NCBI GenBank assembly: GCA_027308685.1
Contig: DAIDEE010000021.1
Location: 1-38,534, forward strand
DNA length: 38,534 nucleotides
Source of the DNA: Acidocella sp.
GTDB taxonomy: Bacteria; Pseudomonadota; Alphaproteobacteria; Acetobacterales; Acetobacteraceae
Reading direction: 5' to 3'
The notes under the pieces were generated by a model. That model had not been told where the DNA came from, searched no databases, and was given only the letters and a program-made list of their open reading frames with translations. The position numbers and the translations under genes were made by a program. Shown one piece after another: positions 24,250-30,973 of this stretch; the stretch's first letter is position 1; each line of letters opens with the position of its first letter.

Positions 24250-24704
24250 AAAAACTATCGGGCACGATACCAGCTTTAAATCATCTGCGGTCACATCTGA
24301 CAAAAAATCGATGTCAGTTACTCAGCAGAAGCCTTAAGACGATGGAACTTTTCTGGGTAAAAATCAGCATGTATCTCGCCGCGATAACTTGCATGACGGT
24401 CATTTGCATCATCATCGTTTTCGTTGGCAACGTGGTGTACGCCACTGGCAATCACGCTCCCCCCGGCCTCTCAGGGTCGCTCTCGCATAAACGTCAATTC
24501 AACGGAAGCGCCGCTTTTGGTATGCTTCCCGAAGCTGATACTCATACGGCAGCCTGGTACGTGACTCATCCAGCAATTTTGAAGCAATACGAAAAGTTAT
24601 GCGCCAAAGCCGCCGCTACCATGTCGTATGCTCCATGCGAAGACGTTTACACTGCTGAACATGAGATCAACGCCACGGAGACGCAAAACTCTCTACAGCC
24701 TTAG
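24246..24704 (+). CDS. Small single-pass membrane protein coupled to ClC, function unknown
   Basis: The 152-aa frame has its ATG overlapping the ClC stop (ATGA). One transmembrane segment at about 38-65 (YLAAITCMTVICIIIVFVG) follows a basic N-terminus, so the C-terminal 85 residues are probably periplasmic. That tail carries WYVTHPAILKQYEKLCAKA, then APCEDVYTAEHE: a His-Pro then two cysteines about 15 apart, loosely recalling EexN-like small envelope proteins. An internal ATG before ELFWVKIS is a possible start. I do not recognise a firm family. Confidence 0.5.
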   Translation: MKKLSGTIPALNHLRSHLTKNRCQLLSRSLKTMELFWVKISMYLAAITCMTVICIIIVFVGNVVYATGNHAPPGLSGSLSHKRQFNGSAAFGMLPEADTHTAAWYVTHPAILKQYEKLCAKAAATMSYAPCEDVYTAEHEINATETQNSLQP

Positions 24705-25037
24705 TGATCAAGCACCCTAAGTAACTTGCGAACAGTATTAGGTCAAATAACCATTTGTTCCTATCCGATAAATTCGTCCAGATCGTTATGATATATCGTA
24801 AAAAGTGTCCTAATCGACGTCATCGGCGGATATTTATCTATAAGCCAAATACCATAACAGCTTTCAGGCTCATCGGGTTCTCCTGTAGCATTAGGGTAAA
24901 CCGAAAATCCTCCGTTATTCGACAACTTCAATATGTTTCGATGGCGCTTATGGGCAGATGGATTTCCCCAGCGGGCCGTTTCTCTAAAACTCTGGCCCGT
25001 TAATTGCTCGCTCCATCATCATGATGGCGGTACTAGC
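24705..25037. other. Intergenic region upstream of nasT with an isolated ATATATCG half-site
   Basis: A 333-bp AT-rich region without a recognised gene. At 24791-24800, ATATATCGTA is identical to one arm plus spacer of the operator at 22333-22353, but the second arm (AGTGTC) is not conserved. A nasTS promoter must lie here but no strong consensus stands out. Confidence 0.4.
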
Positions 25038-25631
25038 GTGAAAATACTCGTGGCGGACCGTGATGGGCGTCATACCAGAGAGCTTTCGGCCCAATTAAAG
25101 GCGCTGGATGATGCTTTTATGGTCATTTTGGCGGCTGACGGGGAAAACTTGCTTGATGCCGTGCAGCGTCTGGCGCCGGATGTGGTGATTGTGGATATGG
25201 CCCGGCCAGACCGCGACGGGCTGGATTCCGTGCGTGCCTTGAATGCCCAGCAAATGCTGCCGGTGGTAATGTTCGTCGATGTTGATGATCCGGCTTTCAT
25301 GGAGGAGGCGATCGCGGCGGGGGTAAGTTCATACCATGTTGGGGCGGTGGCGCTGCCCGCCATCAAGCCGATTCTGCGTACGGCGACAGCGGTATTTCAG
25401 CGTATGCGCGGCCTGCGGGACCGTCTATCCGAGGCCGAGGAGCAGATCGAGGCGCGGCAGGCGATCGAGGCTGCCAAACGGCTGTTAATGACGCAGGATA
25501 AAATGAGCGAGCCGGCGGCGCACCGGTTCCTGCAGCGCCGCGCCATGGACCAGCAGAAAAAGCTGGCGGAGGTGGCGGCGGGCCTGCTGCGCGACCGTCA
25601 TCGTGATCGCAAAATTGGAGACACATCATGA
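25038..25631 (+). CDS. nasT: ANTAR-domain response regulator NasT (RNA-binding antiterminator)
   Basis: The 197-aa protein has a receiver-like domain about 1-120 (VKILVADRDGRHTREL; VVIVDMARPDRDGLDSVRAL with the acceptor-type aspartate). An ANTAR domain follows at about 135-190 (ARQAIEAAKRLLMTQDKMSEPAAHRFLQRRAMDQQKKLAEVAAGLL). NasT binds paired hairpins in the leader of the nitrate-assimilation mRNA and is held by NasS without nitrate. GTG at 25038 is chosen because the receiver starts there; the frame extends upstream without similarity. Stop overlaps nasS ATG by 4 bases. Confidence 0.93.
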   Translation: MKILVADRDGRHTRELSAQLKALDDAFMVILAADGENLLDAVQRLAPDVVIVDMARPDRDGLDSVRALNAQQMLPVVMFVDVDDPAFMEEAIAAGVSSYHVGAVALPAIKPILRTATAVFQRMRGLRDRLSEAEEQIEARQAIEAAKRLLMTQDKMSEPAAHRFLQRRAMDQQKKLAEVAAGLLRDRHRDRKIGDTS

Positions 25632-26611
25632 GTATTATCCGGTTGGGGCTGCTGCGGCTATGCGATGCAGCGCCGGTAATTTTGGCTGATCATGAGGAAA
25701 TGTTCGCCTCCAGCGGCGTACGGGTAGGCCTTTCTTTCGAGCCTTCCTGGGCTAATATTGCCGACAAATTGAGTTATGGCCTCCTGGAAGGCGCGGTGAT
25801 GCTGCCCCCTTTGGCGATGGCCTGTGCGGCCGGTCTGCGGGGCCGCAAGACCGATCTGGTGGTGCCGATGAGCCTGAGTGCCAACGGTAATGCGGTGACG
25901 CTGACGGCGGCTCTGCAGCCGGAATTTATTGCCAAGGGTATTGCCGGCGTGGTAGCGCGGCGGCGGTTGCGGCTGGCGGTGGTGCATGGGTTTTCAACGC
26001 ATGATTTGCTGTTACGTTATTGGCTGGCAGCATGCGGTGTGGACCCGGTCTCGCAGGTGGAAATTACCGTGTTGCCGCCCGCCGAAATGGTCAGCAGCCT
26101 GGCGGCAAATGCCATCGACGGCTTCTGCGCAGGGGCGCCCTGGGGACAAGTAGCAAGCCATTCCAGGCTGGGGTTTATCGCTGTTCATTCCAGAGATATC
26201 TGGCGCGACCATCCGGAGAAATGCCTGACCCTGCGGGCGGACCTGACCGAGCGTGACCCGGCGGGGGTAACGGCTATTCTAAAGACCATGCGCCGGGCCG
26301 GCGCATTATGCGCAGCGGCAGATAAGCGCAGCGCCCTCGCGGCTTTGCTCGGGCAAACCGAGTATCTGGATTTGCCGGCCGATCTGATTGAACCAGCATT
26401 GGATCCTCTCGCCGGAGGGCCGGTATTCACGGCGCAATATCCTGATATTGAGCATGCCAAATGGTTCGCGGCTCAGATGGTACGCTGGCATCAAATGCCG
26501 CCAGGCAGCTTGGATAACGTGGCAGCACTCTACCGGCCCGATCTGTTCCTTGCGGCCGGTGGCGTTGCGCCGGAAGACCGGGATGAAGTGTTTTGTGATG
26601 CGATCGCCTGA
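25628..26611 (+). CDS. nasS: Cytoplasmic nitrate/nitrite sensor NasS (NrtA/CmpA-like)
   Basis: The 327-aa protein resembles periplasmic nitrate-binding proteins but has no signal peptide: RLGLLRLCDAAPVILADHEEMF, SYGLLEGAVMLPPLAMA, VVHGFSTHDLLLRYWLA, IDGFCAGAPWGQVA and EKCLTLRADLTERDPAGV. In characterised NasS-NasT systems it sequesters NasT until nitrate or nitrite binds. It is translationally coupled to nasT and lies just upstream of the operon it controls. Confidence 0.93.
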   Translation: MSIIRLGLLRLCDAAPVILADHEEMFASSGVRVGLSFEPSWANIADKLSYGLLEGAVMLPPLAMACAAGLRGRKTDLVVPMSLSANGNAVTLTAALQPEFIAKGIAGVVARRRLRLAVVHGFSTHDLLLRYWLAACGVDPVSQVEITVLPPAEMVSSLAANAIDGFCAGAPWGQVASHSRLGFIAVHSRDIWRDHPEKCLTLRADLTERDPAGVTAILKTMRRAGALCAAADKRSALAALLGQTEYLDLPADLIEPALDPLAGGPVFTAQYPDIEHAKWFAAQMVRWHQMPPGSLDNVAALYRPDLFLAAGGVAPEDRDEVFCDAIA

Positions 26612-26718
26612 CCTTATTTTGGCGCGATTTTGTATAAAATTTGCCCAATTCGATTAAATAAAGGGCAAAAAATAGGACGAGCAAAATAATTGCTGTTTTA
26701 ATCAGCCTGTTTTTTGCT

Positions 26719-26734
26719 TGGCATACAAATTGCT
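26719..26734 (+). promoter_or_regulatory. Sigma-54 promoter of the nitrate-assimilation operon
   Basis: TGGCAT-N5-TTGCT, with GG (26720-26721) and GC (26732-26733) separated by exactly 10 bases as required for a -24/-12 element. The predicted start is near 26745, directly at the first leader hairpin. This suggests nitrogen-limitation control by NtrC; no clear NtrC palindrome was found upstream. Confidence 0.75.
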
Positions 26735-26744
26735 GCACTGCATT

Positions 26745-26793
26745 CAGATGGTGGATGCCGTCTGCATGGCAGTCAAAGACGATTGCCGGTGCA
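26745..26793 (+). promoter_or_regulatory. ANTAR-type leader RNA hairpins (NasT target)
   Basis: The first stem is CAGATGG, loop TGGATG, CCGTCTG (26745-26764). The second is TGCAT-GGCAGTC, hexaloop AAAGAC, GATTGCC-g-GTGCA (26763-26793), 12 pairs with one bulged G. The second loop fits the AxxGxx hexaloop consensus of ANTAR targets; the first does not. They lie right after the sigma-54 promoter and about 90 bp before the transporter start. No terminator with a T-run was found after them. Confidence 0.6.
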
Positions 26794-26882
26794 AAAAGGG
26801 GATTTCCCTAACCTATATCTGCGCGGGCCAAGGGACGGTTCGCACATGGTGAAGCCAGAGGGCTCGCCGCGGAGTTATCGAC

Positions 26883-28112
26883 ATGTCCCTTTCGGGTGAA
26901 AAAAGCTTTTTAAAGTCCGGCCATCTGCCGACTTTGTTCGCCGCATTTTTGTATTTTGATGCCAGCTTCATGTGCTGGGTGCTATTGGGGCCGCTTGGGA
27001 TTCAAATCTCCAAGGCGCTGAACCTGGACCCCGCGCATAAGGGTCTGATGGTGGCAGTGCCGGTGCTGGCCGGTGCCGTTATTCGTATTTTGAACGGCGT
27101 TTTGGTGGATCATTTCGGCGCCAAGCGCACCGGTATCGGCGCACAGTTGGTAGTGATTTTGGGCATGGCCGCCGCATGGTTCTTCGGTGTTCCAGACTAT
27201 GATGCAGTGCTGCTGCTGGGCGTGGTGCTGGGTGTTGCAGGCGCCTCCTTCGCCATTGCATTGCCGATGGCGTCGCGCTGGTATCCGCCACAGCATCAGG
27301 GCAAGGCGCTTGGTCTGGCCGGCGCTGGCAATTCCGGCACCGTACTGGCTGCCTTGTTTGCCCCAGCACTTGGCCTTTATTTCGGCTGGGTCAATGTATT
27401 TGGCCTGACTGCCTTGGTAATGTGCGTGGTGCTCGCCGTGTTCATCGTGCTCTCGAAAGAAGCGCCGATCCAGCCACCTAAGCAATCCCTATCTGGCTAC
27501 CTGAAGGTTTTGGCAATCGCCGACACCTGGTGGTTCATGCTGTTTTATGCAGTCACGTTCGGCGGGTTTGTCGGACTGGCTTCCTCGCTCAGCATTTATT
27601 TCCATGCGCAATATGGTCTGGAGCCGGTACAGGCAGGTTATGCAACGGCGGCCTGTGTGTTCACCGGTTCGATGTTCCGGCCAATCGGTGGCTGGCTGGC
27701 CGATAAAATTGGCGGCATCAGCGCTCTCTCGGTGCTGTATGTTCTGGCGGCGGCCATGCTGGTGCTGGTCAGCGTTGGTTTGCCAAGCCTGTGGATGGCG
27801 CTTGTAGCTTTCGTTGTGGCCATGTTGGCGTTCGGTACCGGTAACGGTGCGGTATTCCAGTTGGTGCCGGTACGTTTTGGCCGTGAGATTGGTGTGATGA
27901 CCGGACTCGTTGGTTTTGCAGGCGGCATTGGCGGGTTCTACCTTGCCTCCTCGCTTGGATTTTCCAAGCAATGGACCGGCTCCTACCAGGCAGGCTTCCT
28001 GATTTTTGCAGGCCTCGCCTTGGTCGCCTTTGTCGGCATCAACATCGTCAAGAAGAACTGGCGCGCCAGCTTCTCCAAAGGTGTGACCGATATGGACAAG
28101 ATTCGCATTTAA
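26883..28112 (+). CDS. Assimilatory nitrate/nitrite MFS transporter (NarK/NasA-type)
   Basis: The 409-aa protein has 12 transmembrane helices. The motifs RILNGVLVDHFGAKRTG, ALGLAGAGNSGTVLAALFAP and MTGLVGFAGGIGGFYLASSLG carry the nitrate-signature glycines of the NNP family. It is shorter than NarK at 13207-14538 and only distantly similar, fitting an assimilation role. ATG at 26883 has GGAG 8 bases upstream. It is the first gene after the sigma-54 promoter and leader hairpins. Confidence 0.93.
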   Translation: MSLSGEKSFLKSGHLPTLFAAFLYFDASFMCWVLLGPLGIQISKALNLDPAHKGLMVAVPVLAGAVIRILNGVLVDHFGAKRTGIGAQLVVILGMAAAWFFGVPDYDAVLLLGVVLGVAGASFAIALPMASRWYPPQHQGKALGLAGAGNSGTVLAALFAPALGLYFGWVNVFGLTALVMCVVLAVFIVLSKEAPIQPPKQSLSGYLKVLAIADTWWFMLFYAVTFGGFVGLASSLSIYFHAQYGLEPVQAGYATAACVFTGSMFRPIGGWLADKIGGISALSVLYVLAAAMLVLVSVGLPSLWMALVAFVVAMLAFGTGNGAVFQLVPVRFGREIGVMTGLVGFAGGIGGFYLASSLGFSKQWTGSYQAGFLIFAGLALVAFVGINIVKKNWRASFSKGVTDMDKIRI

Positions 28113-28118
28113 CCGGCC

Positions 28119-28150
28119 CGGATGCAGGGGGGTCGTCTCCCCTGCATCCG
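28119..28150 (+). terminator. Perfect 12-bp hairpin between transporter and nirB
   Basis: CGGATGCAGGGG, 8-base loop, CCCCTGCATCCG, followed by TCTTGTGT with no T-run. The reductase genes downstream show no separate promoter, so this is more likely an intercistronic attenuator or 3' stabiliser setting the transporter to reductase ratio. Confidence 0.45.
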
Positions 28151-28181
28151 TCTTGTGTAATTATCCGAAGGAATGACACCG

Positions 28182-30635
28182 ATGAATATGATGAATAGCG
28201 TCCGCAAAAAATTGGTGGTCATCGGCAACGGTATGGCCGGCATGCGGACCGTAGAAGAAATTTTGCAGCGTACCCCGGGAATGTTTGAGATTACCGTATT
28301 CGGGGCGGAACCGCAGCCTAATTACGACCGTATCATGCTCTCGCCGCTTTTGGCTGGCGATAAGAGCTTTGCGCAGATCGTTCTCAACAGTCTCGAATGG
28401 TACGAGGCAAATAATATCAAGCTGATCGCCGGTGAAGCGGTGGTGACCATCGACCGTGAAGCCAAGCTGGTCATTGGTGAAGCGGGGACGACCCGGCCCT
28501 ATGATTTATTACTGCTGGCGACGGGGTCAAACCCATTTGTGCTGCCGCTGCCAGGAGTAAACCGCCCCGGCGTGATGACCTTCCGCTCGGTTGCGGATGT
28601 GGAGCAGATGTTGAGCATCGCGGCACCCGGCAAGAATGCGGTGGTGATCGGCGGTGGCCTGCTGGGGCTGGAAGCGGCACATGGCTTGAATTTGCGCGGC
28701 ATGAATGTGAGCGTGGTGCATTTAATGCCAATGCTGATGGAACGGCAATTAGATGCCGCATCAGCGCATTTGCTGGAACGCAAACTCACCTCACGCGGTA
28801 TGAATATTTACACCAGCGCCAACACAGAAGCCTTTGACGGCGATGGCGAAAACGGCCCCGTGCGTGCGGTGGTGTTAAAAGATGAACAGCGCATCGAAGC
28901 TGACTTGGTAGTGATGGCCGTTGGTATCCGCCCGAATGCAACGCTGGCAAAATCAGCCGGGTTGGCAACCGACCGTGGCGTGCTGGTAGATGATGCGATG
29001 CGCACATCCGACCCCGCGATTTTCGCCATCGGCGAGTGCGTCGAACACAACAAGCAATGCTACGGCTTGGTGGCGCCGATCTGGGACATGGCGAAAGTTG
29101 CCGCCGACCATATTTGCGGCGTGGCTGAACCAGTGTTCTCGCCGATAGCATCTGGTACACGGCTAAAAGTTTCCGGTATTGAGATGTTTTCCGCCGGCGC
29201 TTTCATGGGTGATAAATCGACCGAGGATGTGGTGCTGCGCGATGGGGCGCGTGGTATCTACAAACGGCTGGTATTGCGCGAGGACCGGCTGGTCGGCGTG
29301 GTATGCTTTGGCGATGCCCGTGATGCAGGCTGGTATTTTGAACTTCTGAAAAATGGCGAACCGCTCGGCGAGTTACGCGATACGATGATTTTCGGCCCGG
29401 TCGTGGCGTCCGACGATCCGGATGACGCGCTCGCGGCGATGGCGGATGGCGCTGAAATTTGCGGCTGCAATGGCGTGAAAAAATCTACTATTTGTAAGTC
29501 GATTGCCGAGCATGGTCTGACCAGCCTCGATGATGTGCGGGCGCGTACCAAGGCGTCTGCCTCATGCGGGTCCTGCACCGGGTTGGTGGAAGGATTGCTG
29601 AAATTATCGCTGGGTACGGGTTACGCGCCCGCTGCCGTGAAGCCGCTGTGCAAATGCACAAGCCATGGGCACGATGAAGTGCGGCGGCGGATAAAAGGCG
29701 GTGCGCTGAAAACCATCCCGGCGGTGATGCAGGCGCTCGAATGGACGACCCCGAATGGTTGTGGATCATGCCGGCCAGCATTGAATTTTTATCTTCTGGC
29801 AGCGTGGCCTGGTGAGTATGTCGATGACGCGCAGTCGCGCTTTGTGAATGAGCGTATGCACGCCAACATCCAGAAAGACGGCACATATTCAGTAGTTCCA
29901 CGTATGTGGGGCGGCACCACCAGCGCCAAGGAGCTGCGTGCGATTGCTGATGTGGTAGAGAAATTCGATATCCCCGCCGTGAAGGTCACCGGCGGACAGC
30001 GTATCGATATGCTGGGCGTCAAAAAAGAAGACCTACAAGCTGTCTGGAAGGATTTGAATGCGGCGGGTCTGGTTTCCGGCCATGCTTACGGCAAGGCGCT
30101 GCGGACTGTGAAAACCTGCGTCGGTTCCGAATGGTGCCGCTTTGGCGTGCAGGATTCCACCGCCATGGGCATCGCGCTTGAAAAGACCACCTGGGGCTCC
30201 TGGCATCCCCATAAGGTGAAGCTAGCAGTTTCCGGTTGCCCGCGTAATTGTGCTGAAGCCACCATAAAGGATTTCGGCGTGGTTGCCACCGAAGCGGGCT
30301 GGGATTTGCACGTAGGCGGCAATGGCGGCATCAAAGTCCGTGCCACGGAACTGCTGTGCAAGGTCACCACTGAGGAAGAGGTGATGGAATATGCCTGCGC
30401 TTTCCTGCAACTCTACCGCATGGAAGCGCATTATCTGGAGCGGACCGCACCATGGATAGAGCGGGTGGGCCTAAAATATGTACAGGAAAAAATTGTGGAG
30501 AATGCCGAGTTGCGTCTGTCTCTCTTCAAGGACTTCATGCACGCGCAAAAATTCGCGCGAACCGACCCCTGGGCCGAGCAGGCTGCCGACCAACAAGCAG
30601 GCAAAAAATTCAACGCAATGGCGGAGTTGGTATGA
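28182..30635 (+). CDS. nirB: NAD(P)H-dependent assimilatory nitrite reductase large subunit
   Basis: The product has 817 residues. A FAD/NADH oxidoreductase half (KLVVIGNGMAGMRTVEEI; VVIGGGLLGLEAAHGL; IFAIGECVEH) is followed by two BFD-like [2Fe-2S] segments (CGCNGVKKSTIC...CGSC near 425-465, and CKCTSHG...NGCGSC). The sirohaem/[4Fe-4S] domain has CVGSEWC near 644 and SGCPRNCAEA near 685. It reduces nitrite to ammonium with six electrons. I chose the ATG at 28182, 9 bases after GAAGGA; the ATG at 28173 abuts that site. The stop overlaps nirD. Confidence 0.95.
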   Translation: MNMMNSVRKKLVVIGNGMAGMRTVEEILQRTPGMFEITVFGAEPQPNYDRIMLSPLLAGDKSFAQIVLNSLEWYEANNIKLIAGEAVVTIDREAKLVIGEAGTTRPYDLLLLATGSNPFVLPLPGVNRPGVMTFRSVADVEQMLSIAAPGKNAVVIGGGLLGLEAAHGLNLRGMNVSVVHLMPMLMERQLDAASAHLLERKLTSRGMNIYTSANTEAFDGDGENGPVRAVVLKDEQRIEADLVVMAVGIRPNATLAKSAGLATDRGVLVDDAMRTSDPAIFAIGECVEHNKQCYGLVAPIWDMAKVAADHICGVAEPVFSPIASGTRLKVSGIEMFSAGAFMGDKSTEDVVLRDGARGIYKRLVLREDRLVGVVCFGDARDAGWYFELLKNGEPLGELRDTMIFGPVVASDDPDDALAAMADGAEICGCNGVKKSTICKSIAEHGLTSLDDVRARTKASASCGSCTGLVEGLLKLSLGTGYAPAAVKPLCKCTSHGHDEVRRRIKGGALKTIPAVMQALEWTTPNGCGSCRPALNFYLLAAWPGEYVDDAQSRFVNERMHANIQKDGTYSVVPRMWGGTTSAKELRAIADVVEKFDIPAVKVTGGQRIDMLGVKKEDLQAVWKDLNAAGLVSGHAYGKALRTVKTCVGSEWCRFGVQDSTAMGIALEKTTWGSWHPHKVKLAVSGCPRNCAEATIKDFGVVATEAGWDLHVGGNGGIKVRATELLCKVTTEEEVMEYACAFLQLYRMEAHYLERTAPWIERVGLKYVQEKIVENAELRLSLFKDFMHAQKFARTDPWAEQAADQQAGKKFNAMAELV

Positions 30636-30973
30636 TGGACGGAATGCGGGTTGTTCGAGATTTCGTTGATGTCGGTGCGTTGGAGGAAATTCCCAGCCTG
30701 GGTGCCCGCTGCGTGAAAACCGCCATGGGTGATATTGCCGTTTTTCGTACGGCGGATGATACGGTGTATGCGCTGCGCAACCAATGCCCCCATAAAGCCG
30801 GTCCGCTGAGCCAGGGAATTGTGCATGGAGATGCTGTTACCTGTCCGCTGCATGGCTGGGTGATTTCACTGCAATCCGGCAAGGCGATGGGGCTCGATAC
30901 CGGCTGCACACCACGATTTTCGGTGAAGGTGGAACATGGCCGTGTCCTACTATCGGTGGGTGTGACTGCGTGA
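30632..30973 (+). CDS. nirD: Nitrite reductase small subunit with Rieske-type centre
   Basis: The 113-aa protein has intact Rieske ligands C-P-H (NQCPHKAGPLSQG) and C-P-L-H (VTCPLHGWVI). E. coli NirD has lost these ligands, so this one should hold a [2Fe-2S] cluster. The start ATG overlaps the nirB TGA, and the stop overlaps the nasA GTG. It completes the NirBD complex. Confidence 0.93.
   Translation: MMDGMRVVRDFVDVGALEEIPSLGARCVKTAMGDIAVFRTADDTVYALRNQCPHKAGPLSQGIVHGDAVTCPLHGWVISLQSGKAMGLDTGCTPRFSVKVEHGRVLLSVGVTA

Noticed and set aside
24791-24800. Full ATATCG operator before nasT
   Set aside because: Only one arm is conserved and it is about 240 bp from the start codon; kept as a half-site only.
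26639-26669. Inverted repeat TTTGCCC...GGGCAAA after nasS as a terminator
   Set aside because: A 16-base loop and short stem; no T-run on the plus strand. Possibly a weak element but not supported enough to list.
26752-26757. First leader loop (TGGATG) as a canonical ANTAR hexaloop
   Set aside because: It lacks A at position 1 and G at position 4; an alternative stem GCATTC/GGATGC gives a 7-base loop that also fails. Only the second hairpin fits.
26982-27485. Minus-strand frame opposite the assimilatory transporter
   Set aside because: His/Gln-rich antisense translation of a membrane protein gene; typical shadow.
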